From NCBI GenBank assembly GCA_964555565.1, contig CAZKTF010000210.1, positions 1 to 6,491 on the forward strand: a stretch of DNA of 6,491 nt. The letters are read 5' to 3'. The DNA comes from CAZKTF01 sp964555565. GTDB lineage: Bacteria; Planctomycetota; JAJSAM01; JAKLKS01. Positions 1-6,207 of the stretch are shown one piece after another. A model generated the notes under the pieces. That model was not told the origin of the DNA, searched no databases, and saw only the letters and a program-made list of their open reading frames with translations. Within the stretch, counting starts at the first letter, position 1, and every line of letters begins with the position of its first letter. Both the position numbers and the translations under genes were made by a program.

Positions 1-576
1 CTCCGCCGCGACCCGCCGGAGCGCGCGCCCGAGGGCCGCGACGACCTCGCCGGGGTTGCGGCGCGCGGCGGGCTCGGTGGCGGCGTAGGTCTTGCGCAGG
101 AGCTCCTCCCCGCCCTGGCGGCGCGCGAGCGAGACCCGCACCTCCACCTGGCCCCGCCAGGCGGCCCCCGCGTCCACCTCGTCGCACCGCGCGAGGTGCG
201 CCCGGAGGACGAAGTCCGGCTCCCGCGGGGCGGGTTCCGCGGCCACGACGGCGCAGACCCCGGCCCGGGCGAAGGCGTCGGCGAAGATCGCCCGCGCGGC
301 CTCCGCGGGGGGCCTCGCCCAGCGGTGCCCCTCGTAGGCCCCGCTCTCGACCGCCCCGCGCCGCCAGACCAGCTCGTCGCGGTCCAGCGCGGGGTCCACG
401 GTGAAGGGCCTCACCTCGAGGACCTCGGGGCCGGCGGCGGGGGCCGGGGGGCCCGGCGCAGGCTCGGGGAGGAGGTCGTAGGTCCGCAGTTCCCGCGTCG
501 TCGCCGACCCGATCCGCACGCACCCGGCCGCCGCCGCGGCCGCGAGCAGGAGGGCGAGGCCTCGGGTCGGGGTCAT
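1..576 (-). CDS. PqiC/YmbA-like ABC-transport auxiliary lipoprotein (3' end cut by window edge)
   Basis: The frame is open from the ATG at 576 to base 1 without a stop, giving 192 residues; the end lies outside the window. The N-terminus is a lipoprotein signal: one Arg at residue 5, an Ala/Leu-rich core (7-17) and a lipobox ending A-A-G-C with Cys19. Val follows the Cys, with no Asp retention signal, which suggests outer-membrane sorting. A Pro/Ala-rich linker (38-50) precedes a domain resembling the ABC_trans_aux (PqiC/YmbA, DUF330) family: a strand 'LEVRPF' (53-58), 'DELVWRR' (67-73), then 'YEGHRWARPP' (81-90), the family's typical R/Y...W-A-PP signature. Members are about 190-220 residues long, so little should be missing. 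The ATG overlaps the stop of the MCE gene (ATGA), so it is probably translationally coupled. In known systems these lipoproteins sit at the outer membrane and partner MCE proteins. The assignment rests on motif recognition, not on a search. Confidence 0.85.
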   Translation of the reverse strand, partial: MTPTRGLALLLAAAAAAGCVRIGSATTRELRTYDLLPEPAPGPPAPAAGPEVLEVRPFTVDPALDRDELVWRRGAVESGAYEGHRWARPPAEAARAIFADAFARAGVCAVVAAEPAPREPDFVLRAHLARCDEVDAGAAWRGQVEVRVSLARRQGGEELLRKTYAATEPAARRNPGEVVAALGRALRRVAAE

Positions 577-1634
577 CGCTTGTCCTCCGGGAGCGGCGGG
601 GCCGGCTCGGGGATGGCCTTGTCGGTGGCGGGCCTGCCCGAGAGGATCCGGTTCGGATCGTCCCGGAGCATCCGGGCGATCTCCTTCGCGTGCTCGGAGG
701 CGCGGCGGATGTTGGCCAGGGCCGCGGAGAGGTCCTCGCGCCCGTTCTCGGCCGTGGACGCGATCGCGTCCGCGGCGCGCTGGAGGGACTCCTCGATCCG
801 CCGGAACTCGGCCACGGCCTCCTCCGCCTTGCGGACGACGCCGCGGACGTCCACCCCCTCCAGCACCTCGTTCGCGCGGGCCACGGCGCTGCGCGCCCCG
901 TCCAGGACCTCCCCCGCCTTGGCCGGGAGGCCCCGGAGCGCCGGGTCCTTGAGGAAGGCCTCCAGTTCCCCCACCGCCGTGCGCACCGCCGCGGCCGTCG
1001 CGCGCACCTCCGCGCGGACGTCGGCCACCGCGGAGCGGGCCTCCTCCAGGGCCTTCCCGCCGCTCACCGCCATGGCGTCCACCCGCTCCAGGGTCTTCCT
1101 CACGAGGCCCGCGGAGGCCTGGATGTCCAGGATCGCCTGGGAGAGCGCCTGCTCGTTCCTCGCGAAGAACAGGTTCAGCCGCTCCACGAGCTCGCCCAGG
1201 TTCTTCGCGATCCCGGTGATGGAGGACCCGAAGGACGGGTCCGTGGGGATGAGGTCCCCCTCGGGCATCACGTCGGAGCGGCTCGTCCCCCCGTAGAGCT
1301 CCAGGAAGAACATCCCGGTGATCCCCTGGGGCTTCAGCGCCGCCCGCGTATCGACCTTCACGGGGACGTCCGGCCGGACCTTGATCCCGACGCGGATCTT
1401 CCCGATGTCCTCCGGGTTGAAGGCGATGGACTCGACGCTCCCGACCTGGACCCCGTTGTACTTGACGGCGCTCGACACCTCGAGGCCGGCCACCGATTCC
1501 GTGAACTCCACGGTGTACCGCTTCTCGCGGGAGAGGACGCGCACCCCCGCGACGGTCCCGAGGAACGCCAGGAGGATCGCGAGGGCCACGAGGACGAAGA
1601 CCGCGGCCCGGCGCCGGTCCTCGGCGGGGTTCAT
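573..1634 (-). CDS. mlaD: MlaD-type MCE-domain protein with long helical C-terminal tail
   Basis: Substrate-binding and tunnel component of an Mla/Mce lipid transporter, 353 residues. A short basic N-terminus (R7-R9) precedes one transmembrane helix (about 11-32), so the protein is anchored in the inner membrane with its bulk in the periplasm. One MCE domain spans about 38-117 and includes 'VKYNGVQVGSV' (57-67) and 'GITGMFFLEL' (104-113), both family hallmarks. Residues about 140-325 are almost entirely Ala/Glu/Arg-rich and helix-forming, with possible breaks at 230-241 and near 261-265. The tail ends in 'DDPNRIL' (325-331), resembling the NP/DP-containing ends of other MCE proteins, followed by a Pro-rich stretch. 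E. coli MlaD is about half this length and lacks such a tail. The ATG at 1634 overlaps the mlaF stop (ATGA), and a GGAGG lies 7 nt upstream inside mlaF. MCE rings are known hexamers; the needle role of the tail is inference. Confidence 0.93.
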   Translation of the reverse strand: MNPAEDRRRAAVFVLVALAILLAFLGTVAGVRVLSREKRYTVEFTESVAGLEVSSAVKYNGVQVGSVESIAFNPEDIGKIRVGIKVRPDVPVKVDTRAALKPQGITGMFFLELYGGTSRSDVMPEGDLIPTDPSFGSSITGIAKNLGELVERLNLFFARNEQALSQAILDIQASAGLVRKTLERVDAMAVSGGKALEEARSAVADVRAEVRATAAAVRTAVGELEAFLKDPALRGLPAKAGEVLDGARSAVARANEVLEGVDVRGVVRKAEEAVAEFRRIEESLQRAADAIASTAENGREDLSAALANIRRASEHAKEIARMLRDDPNRILSGRPATDKAIPEPAPPLPEDKR

Positions 1635-2434
1635 CGGGGGCCCTCCGGGGGGACGGGACCGAGGAGCGAGGCGGCGGCCGCCTCTTCGCGGGGGGCGCGG
1701 CGTTCCAGGAAGTCGCGGACCGCGGGGTCCCGCGCGGCCTCCACCGCCTCCCAGGGACCCTCCATGAGCGCCCGCCCCTCGGCCAGGACCACCATCCGGT
1801 CGGCGATCTTCCGGGCGCTCGGCAGGTCGTGGGTCACCACCACCATGGTCACCCCCAGGGCGTCGCGCAGCTCCAGCACCAGGTTGTCGATCCCGTCCGC
1901 CGTGATCGGGTCGAGCCCGCTCGTGGGCTCATCGAAGAACACGATGTCCGGATCGAGGGCCAGGGCCCGGGCGATCCCCGCCCGCTTGCGCATCCCGCCC
2001 GAGAGTTCCGAGGGCATCCGGCCCGCCGCCTGGAGGAGCCCCACCTGGGCGAGCCGCATCCGGACCGCCTCCTCCACGACCCCGGGCGGCATCCGGAGGT
2101 GCTCGCGGATCGGGAGCGCCACGTTCTCCCGGAGCGTGATCGAGTTGAGGAGCGCCCCGCCCTGGAACACCATCCCCGTCGCCCGGCGCGCCCTCTCGGA
2201 CTCCTCCTGGTCGAGCGAGGCGAGGTCGCGTCCCCGGAGGAGGGCCGACCCCTCGGTCGGGGCGAGGAGGCCCACGAGGCAGCGCAGCAGCGTCGTCTTG
2301 CCGCAGCCGGAGGGGCCCATGATGACGTAGATCTCGCCGCGGCGGACGCGGAGGGAGACCCGGTCCAGGACCGCGCGGTCGTCGAACCGCACGGTCAGGT
2401 CCCGCGTCTCCACCACGACCGGGGGGTCTTCCAT
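1631..2434 (-). CDS. mlaF: MlaF-type ABC transporter ATP-binding protein
   Basis: Cytoplasmic ATPase that powers the MlaE permease, 267 residues, a normal length for MlaF/MKL proteins. All ABC motifs are visible: Walker A GPSGCGKT (40-47), Q-loop Gln91, signature LSGGM (144-148), Walker B IVFFDEP (164-170) with catalytic Glu169, D-loop SGLD (172-175) and H-loop His202. The signature context SGGMRKRAGIARALALDP is typical of the Mla/Mce branch rather than of sugar or peptide importers. A 'DPAVRDFL' element (236-243) opens a C-terminal tail like the MlaF tail that reaches the neighbouring subunit and MlaB in E. coli. The ATG at 2434 shares one base with the permease stop (TGATG). I see no good Shine-Dalgarno there, so re-initiation coupled to the permease is likely. 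The same frame stays open far upstream, but homology begins at this Met and the upstream part lies antisense to lon. Confidence 0.95.
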   Translation of the reverse strand: MEDPPVVVETRDLTVRFDDRAVLDRVSLRVRRGEIYVIMGPSGCGKTTLLRCLVGLLAPTEGSALLRGRDLASLDQEESERARRATGMVFQGGALLNSITLRENVALPIREHLRMPPGVVEEAVRMRLAQVGLLQAAGRMPSELSGGMRKRAGIARALALDPDIVFFDEPTSGLDPITADGIDNLVLELRDALGVTMVVVTHDLPSARKIADRMVVLAEGRALMEGPWEAVEAARDPAVRDFLERRAPREEAAAASLLGPVPPEGPR

Positions 2435-3525
2435 CAGAAGGCGAAGTAGACCAGCGCCGTGAAGAAGGCGTCGAAGAGGATCACCGCGATGATCCCCCGC
2501 ACGACGGAGGAGGTGGCGGCCTGGCCCACCGCCTCGGGCCCCCCGCGCAGCCTGAGGCCCTGGAGGCAGCCCACGATGGCCACGATGTTCCCGAAGAAGA
2601 AGGACTTGAGGAGCCCCGACCCGATGTCGCTCATGTGGAGCGCGGACACGGTCTCGTTGTAGTAGGTCGCCCACGGGATCCCGAAGGAGAGGACCCCGAC
2701 CCCGGCCCCGCCGAGGATCCCGCATACGTCGGCGATGACGCAGAGCGCCGGCACCGAGAGGGCCAGCGCGGCGAACCGGGGCGACACGAGGAACCGGCGC
2801 GGCCGGAGCGCCATCATCTCCAGGGCGTCCACCTCCTCGGTGACCTTCATGGTCCCGATCTCGGCCGCGATGGCCGAGCCCGTGCGCCCGGCGATGAGGA
2901 TCGCGGTGAGGAGCGGGCCGACCTCGCGCGTGACGGCCACCGCGGTCACCTGGGCCACCAGGAAGGTGGCCCCGTAGTCGCGCAGGACGTAGGCCATCTG
3001 GAGGGCGAGGATCACCCCCAGCATCAGGTTGATGAGGACCACGATGGGGACCGCGCCGGCGCCGATCTCCGCGAGCTGGCGGAAGAAGTGCTCCCGCCGG
3101 ACCGCGCCGCCGCGGAAGGGATCGACGAAGGCGACGCGGTAGGCCTCCGCGAGCATCGCCAGCATCGCGATCGCGTCGTCCCGGACCCGGATCCCGAGGT
3201 CGCCGGCCCAGGCGACGAGGCCCCCCCGGGCCGCGGCCCCGGACGCCAGCTCGACCGCGAGCACCCGGTCGAGCCTGAGGAAGGAGGCCAGGCGCGCGGC
3301 CTCGGGGGGGACGTTCACGACGCGGACGTCGCGCCCCGCGGCACGGAACCGCCGCACCGCCTCGCCCAGGGCCGCCACGCCGAAGGTGTCCACCCGGCGG
3401 ACCTGCCCCAGGTCGATGACCACCGGGCCCGCGTCCCCCGCGGCCTCGCGCAGGCGCGCCGACGCCGCCGCGGCCCCCTCGCCCGCGAGCGGGTCGTCCA
3501 GCGCGACGGTCACGCCCGGGGACAC
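2434..3525 (-). CDS. mlaE: MlaE-family lipid ABC permease with N-terminal STAS domain (MlaB-MlaE fusion)
   Basis: Inner-membrane permease, 363 residues from the chosen GTG. Residues about 5-95 form a STAS-like domain: 'VVIDLGQV' strand (35-42), then 'DTFGVAAL' (46-53), then 'DVRVVNVP' (66-73). Thr47 sits where STAS proteins carry Ser/Thr. Residues about 115-363 are MlaE: an amphipathic entry helix, hydrophobic stretches at about 156-181, 194-224, 251-281, 305-324 and 341-363, and the hallmark cytoplasmic loop 'EIGTMKVTEEVDALEMM' (222-238) that couples to MlaF. In E. coli the STAS protein MlaB is separate; fused versions are known in other bacteria. The frame runs open to an ATG at 3651, but that would overlap the lon start and include a likely promoter, and its first 42 residues look non-coding. 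I chose GTG 3525 because GGGAGG lies 9 nt upstream; GTG 3513 is the alternative. First gene of the mla operon. Confidence 0.93.
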   Translation of the reverse strand: MSPGVTVALDDPLAGEGAAAASARLREAAGDAGPVVIDLGQVRRVDTFGVAALGEAVRRFRAAGRDVRVVNVPPEAARLASFLRLDRVLAVELASGAAARGGLVAWAGDLGIRVRDDAIAMLAMLAEAYRVAFVDPFRGGAVRREHFFRQLAEIGAGAVPIVVLINLMLGVILALQMAYVLRDYGATFLVAQVTAVAVTREVGPLLTAILIAGRTGSAIAAEIGTMKVTEEVDALEMMALRPRRFLVSPRFAALALSVPALCVIADVCGILGGAGVGVLSFGIPWATYYNETVSALHMSDIGSGLLKSFFFGNIVAIVGCLQGLRLRGGPEAVGQAATSSVVRGIIAVILFDAFFTALVYFAF

Positions 3526-3534
3526 CCTCCCTGG

Positions 3535-3540
3535 CCTCCC
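3535..3540 (-). promoter_or_regulatory. Shine-Dalgarno GGGAGG for the STAS-MlaE gene
   Basis: Read on the minus strand, GGGAGG is followed 9 nt later by the GTG at 3525. A second GGAGG (3530-3526) abuts that GTG and lies 12 nt before the alternative GTG at 3513. The spacing favours 3525, but 3513 cannot be excluded. Confidence 0.5.
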
Positions 3541-3573
3541 TCCCGCCCGGAACGGGCCGCGCCCGGGACCTGC

Positions 3574-3603
3574 ATGGTAGACTCCGCGCCGAACGGAAGT
3601 CAA
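3574..3603 (-). promoter_or_regulatory. Sigma70-like promoter for the mla operon
   Basis: On the minus strand TTGACT (3603-3598, 5 of 6 to TTGACA) is followed after 18 nt by TACCAT (3579-3574, 4 of 6 to TATAAT). Transcription would start near 3567, leaving a leader of about 40 nt before the GTG at 3525. This is the most AT-containing patch in the spacer. Its position inside the open frame argues against the upstream ATG at 3651 as the permease start. Inferred from consensus only. Confidence 0.5.
3575..3583 (+). promoter_or_regulatory. Candidate extended -10 element for lon
   Basis: TGG-TAGACT matches an extended -10 (TGn plus TATAAT-like hexamer, 4 of 6). No good -35 is visible upstream: the 17-18 nt position is GC-only. 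Transcription would begin near 3590 and give a leader of about 60 nt to the lon ATG. It overlaps the -10 of the opposite-strand mla promoter. I see no sigma32-type heat-shock promoter or CIRCE repeat. Weak evidence. Confidence 0.3.
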
Positions 3604-3649
3604 AGCACGGAAAGGGTTTCGCGCCGCACCCCGCCCCCGGAGATCGCAC

Positions 3650-6073
3650 ATGTCCCAGCCCAGGCCGGAGGCCCCCCTGGCGCGCGACCCGCAGCCCGAG
3701 ATCCCGATCCCGCCGAAGGTCCCCGTGGTCTACCTGGTCTCCACGGTGCTCTTCCCGGGCGGCACCGCGCAGGCGCAGATCCGCACCCGCCGCAACATCG
3801 ACCTGCTGGCGAAGTTCCGGTCCGACGAGCAGATCTTCGCCTTCGCCTCCGCCCCCGGGGCGGACCCGGAGAAGCTGACCGAGGCGGATCTCGGGCGCAT
3901 CGCCGTGATCGGGCGCGTGATCTCCCGCCTGAACCTCCCGGACGGCTCCCTCCAGGTCGCCATGCAGGGGATCCGCCGGGTGACCCTGAGGAAGTGGATC
4001 TCGACCTCCCCGCTCTTCCTCGCCGAGCTCTCCGCCGCCCCCGAGATCGCCGCCCCGGCCGCCCCGGCGGAGGAGCGGATCCTCTCGCTCCTGGAGCTGG
4101 TGGAGACCCTGGTGCGGTTCGACGAGGCCTACTCCAACGAGCTGGTCCGGCTCCTCCAGTCCAACGTGGACGACCCGGGCCGCTTCGCCGACCTGGTGGC
4201 GCTCACGGTGGCCTTCGACCTCCGCGAGCGGCAGGCGGTCCTCCAGGAGCTCGACATCGAGAAGCGCCTGCACCTGGTCGAGGACCGCCTCCGGGAGAAG
4301 GTCGAGGTCGCGCGCATCGCGCGCGAGATCGAGCAGAAGGCCCGGGGGGACATCTCCAAGGCGCAGCGGGAGTACTTCCTCCGCCAGCAGATCAAGGCGA
4401 TCCGCTCGGAGCTGGGCGAGGACTCGCGCGAGGAGGCGGACGCGCGGAAGTTCACGGAGAAGGCGGACGCCGCGAAGCTCCCCGCCGAGGTGGACCGCGT
4501 GGTCCGCGCGGAGATCGAGCGGGTCCGCATGACCTCCGCCGCATCGGCGGAGTACAACGTCGTCCTGAACTACCTCGACTGGCTCCTCGCCATGCCCTGG
4601 ACGAAGGAGAGCGCGGACCGGCTCAACGTGGCCCGCGTGCGGCGGGCGCTGGACCGCGACCACTACGGGCTCGACAAGCCGAAGAAGCGGATCCTCGAGT
4701 ACCTCTCCGTCCGTGCCCTCGCCCCGGACGCCCCGGGCCCCATCCTCTGCTTCGTCGGCCCCCCGGGCACCGGCAAGACCAGCCTCGCCCAGTCCATCGC
4801 GGGGGCCATGGGGCGCGGGCTCACGCGGATCTCCGTGGGCGGGATCCAGGACGAGTCTCAGATCCGCGGCCACCGGCGCACCTATGTGGGCGCCATGCCG
4901 GGGCGCATCGTCCAGGCGATCCGCCGCTGCGGGACGCGCAACCCGGTCATGGTCATCGACGAGATCGACAAGATGGGCTCCGGCCCCCAGGGGGACCCGA
5001 GCGCGGCGCTGCTGGAGGTCCTCGACCCGGAGCAGAACAAGTCCTTCACCGACCACTACATGGACGTCGCCTTCGACCTCTCCCGGGTCCTCTTCGTGAC
5101 GACCGCCAACTACCCCTACGACATCCCGGGGCCGCTCATGGACCGGATGGAGGTCGTGACCCTCCCCGGCTACACCGAGTCGGAGAAGGTCGAGATCGCC
5201 CGCCGCCACCTCCTCCCCAAGGCGCTCGAGCGCACGGGGACGAAGGGGCGCGTGCGCATCGCCACCTCCTGCGTCCGCGCGATCATCCGCCGCTACACCG
5301 CGGAGGCGGGCGTGCGGGACCTCGGGCGGCGCCTCGAGGAGGTCTGCCGGAAGTACGCGGTGCGGATCGCCTCCGGCAAGCGCGGCCCCTTCGCGGCCAC
5401 GGGCCGGAACGTGGAGTCCATCCTCGGCCGCCCCCCGGTCACGGAGCCGGAGCGGCGCGAGGCCCCCGAGGTGGGCGTCGTCACGGGCCTCGCCTGGACC
5501 CCCTACGGGGGGGACCTCCTGGTCATCGAGGCGATCCGGATGCCCGGGGACGGCTCCTTCTCCCTCACGGGCTCCCTCGGGACGGTGATGAAGGAGTCGG
5601 TCCAGGCGGCGGCGTCCTGGGTGCGGGCCCACGCGGCCTGGCTCGGCATCCCGATGGAGGCCTTCGGGAACTCCGACGTCCACGTCCACTTCCCCGAGGG
5701 CGCGGTCCCCAAGGACGGCCCCAGCGCGGGGGTGGCCATCACGGTCGCCCTCTCCTCGGTCTTCACGGGCCTCCGGGTCCGCCACGACGTCGCCATGACC
5801 GGCGAGGTCACGCTCCGGGGGAAGGTCCTCCCCATCGGCGGGCTCCGGGAGAAGCTCACCGCCGCCTACCGCGGGGGGATCCGGGAGGTCTTCGTCCCCA
5901 AGGACAACGTGGCCGAGCTGGAGGACGTCCCCGCCGAGGTCCGCAAGGCCCTCAAGGTGACGGGGGTCGCCAGCGTCGAGGAGGTCCTCAAGGCGGCGAT
6001 CATCTCCCCCAAGGGCGGGAAGAACCGCCGGCTCGGCCAGCCCGACCGCCGCCAGGGGTCGGTGCCGAGGTAG
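3650..6073 (+). CDS. lon: ATP-dependent protease Lon (LonA type)
   Basis: Cytoplasmic AAA+ serine protease of 807 residues that unfolds and degrades damaged and regulatory proteins. Domains in order: N-terminal substrate-recognition domain (about 23-215), a charged coiled-coil linker (about 205-300) including 'YFLRQQIKAIRSELGED', AAA+ module (about 340-575) and protease domain (about 605-785). Walker A is GPPGTGKT (370-377), Walker B VMVIDEID (433-440), pore loop TYVGAMPG (411-418), sensor-1 Asn487, arginine-finger candidate Arg499 (DRME) and sensor-2 Arg556 (GVRDL). The catalytic pair is Ser692 in PKDGPSAG and Lys735 in GGLREK, 43 residues apart as in E. coli Lon. The ATG at 3650 has GGAG 7 nt upstream. 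Length is normal. The N-domain looks divergent from common Lon, and the pore region reads 'GGIQDESQIRGH' where 'GGVRDEAEIRGH' is usual. It ends in a basic tail (786-807). Transcribed divergently from the mla operon. Confidence 0.98.
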   Translation: MSQPRPEAPLARDPQPEIPIPPKVPVVYLVSTVLFPGGTAQAQIRTRRNIDLLAKFRSDEQIFAFASAPGADPEKLTEADLGRIAVIGRVISRLNLPDGSLQVAMQGIRRVTLRKWISTSPLFLAELSAAPEIAAPAAPAEERILSLLELVETLVRFDEAYSNELVRLLQSNVDDPGRFADLVALTVAFDLRERQAVLQELDIEKRLHLVEDRLREKVEVARIAREIEQKARGDISKAQREYFLRQQIKAIRSELGEDSREEADARKFTEKADAAKLPAEVDRVVRAEIERVRMTSAASAEYNVVLNYLDWLLAMPWTKESADRLNVARVRRALDRDHYGLDKPKKRILEYLSVRALAPDAPGPILCFVGPPGTGKTSLAQSIAGAMGRGLTRISVGGIQDESQIRGHRRTYVGAMPGRIVQAIRRCGTRNPVMVIDEIDKMGSGPQGDPSAALLEVLDPEQNKSFTDHYMDVAFDLSRVLFVTTANYPYDIPGPLMDRMEVVTLPGYTESEKVEIARRHLLPKALERTGTKGRVRIATSCVRAIIRRYTAEAGVRDLGRRLEEVCRKYAVRIASGKRGPFAATGRNVESILGRPPVTEPERREAPEVGVVTGLAWTPYGGDLLVIEAIRMPGDGSFSLTGSLGTVMKESVQAAASWVRAHAAWLGIPMEAFGNSDVHVHFPEGAVPKDGPSAGVAITVALSSVFTGLRVRHDVAMTGEVTLRGKVLPIGGLREKLTAAYRGGIREVFVPKDNVAELEDVPAEVRKALKVTGVASVEEVLKAAIISPKGGKNRRLGQPDRRQGSVPR

Positions 6074-6097
6074 GGTCGGGCCCCGGGCCGCCTTTCC

Positions 6098-6127
6098 TTG
6101 CCGGGCCCCCGGGGGGGGCGCTAGGCT
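6098..6127 (+). promoter_or_regulatory. Candidate promoter for the EF-G gene
   Basis: TTGCCG (6098-6103) and TAGGCT (6122-6127) are separated by 18 nt. The matches are modest (4 of 6 and 3 of 6), but TAG-C-T -10 hexamers are common in very GC-rich genomes, and the spacing and strand fit. Transcription would begin near 6134, with a leader of about 75 nt. The spacer between lon and this gene shows no clear Rho-independent terminator (GC-rich repeats without a T-tract), so read-through from lon is also possible. Confidence 0.35.
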
Positions 6128-6151
6128 CGCCGCTTTTCCTGCCGGGCGCCG

Positions 6152-6163
6152 GGGGAATTCCCC
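6152..6163. repeat. 12-bp perfect palindrome GGGGAATTCCCC in the EF-G leader
   Basis: Perfect dyad in the presumed 5' leader, 25 nt downstream of the candidate -10. The AATT core stands out in a nearly AT-free region. It could be an operator half-site pair or simply chance. It is too tight to be a strong RNA hairpin, because the loop would take up the AATT. Confidence 0.5.
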
Positions 6164-6171
6164 GTGCGCGG

Positions 6172-6188
6172 GGCGGGGGCCCCCCGCC
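6172..6188. repeat. GC inverted repeat just upstream of the EF-G ribosome binding site
   Basis: GGCGGGGG and CCCCCGCC flank a single C. As RNA it could form a stem of about 6 bp with a 5-nt loop, ending 7 nt before the GGAG at 6196-6199. It is not followed by a T-run, so it is not a convincing terminator. It might shape access to the ribosome binding site. In a sequence this GC-rich such repeats also arise by chance. Confidence 0.4.
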
Positions 6189-6207
6189 GGGGCGCGGAGC
6201 GAGACCC

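Noticed and set aside
196..2330. Long plus-strand open frames (196-1296, 690-2330, 1318-1767, 1829-2449)
   Set aside because: They lie antisense to the lipoprotein, MCE and ATPase genes, give low-complexity translations and match no family I know. They are shadows of the minus-strand genes.
3526..3651. N-terminal extension of the STAS-MlaE protein up to the ATG at 3651
   Set aside because: The extra 42 residues look like translated spacer. The extension contains the best promoter match of the region, and it would overlap the lon start codon. GTG 3525 has a Shine-Dalgarno.
2435..5785. Upstream extension of the mlaF frame on the minus strand, open for about 3.3 kb across the permease and antisense to lon
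   Set aside because: It is a by-product of high GC at third codon positions. The translation is repetitive Arg/Gly/Ala/Asp/Leu-rich sequence without domains, and family homology starts only at the Met at 2434. lon on the other strand has full-length, motif-perfect coding.
6081..6120. Possible Rho-independent terminator after lon (CCCCGGG ... CCCGGGG)
   Set aside because: The arms are each self-complementary, the loop would be about 20 nt, and no T-tract follows. The region also overlaps the candidate EF-G promoter.
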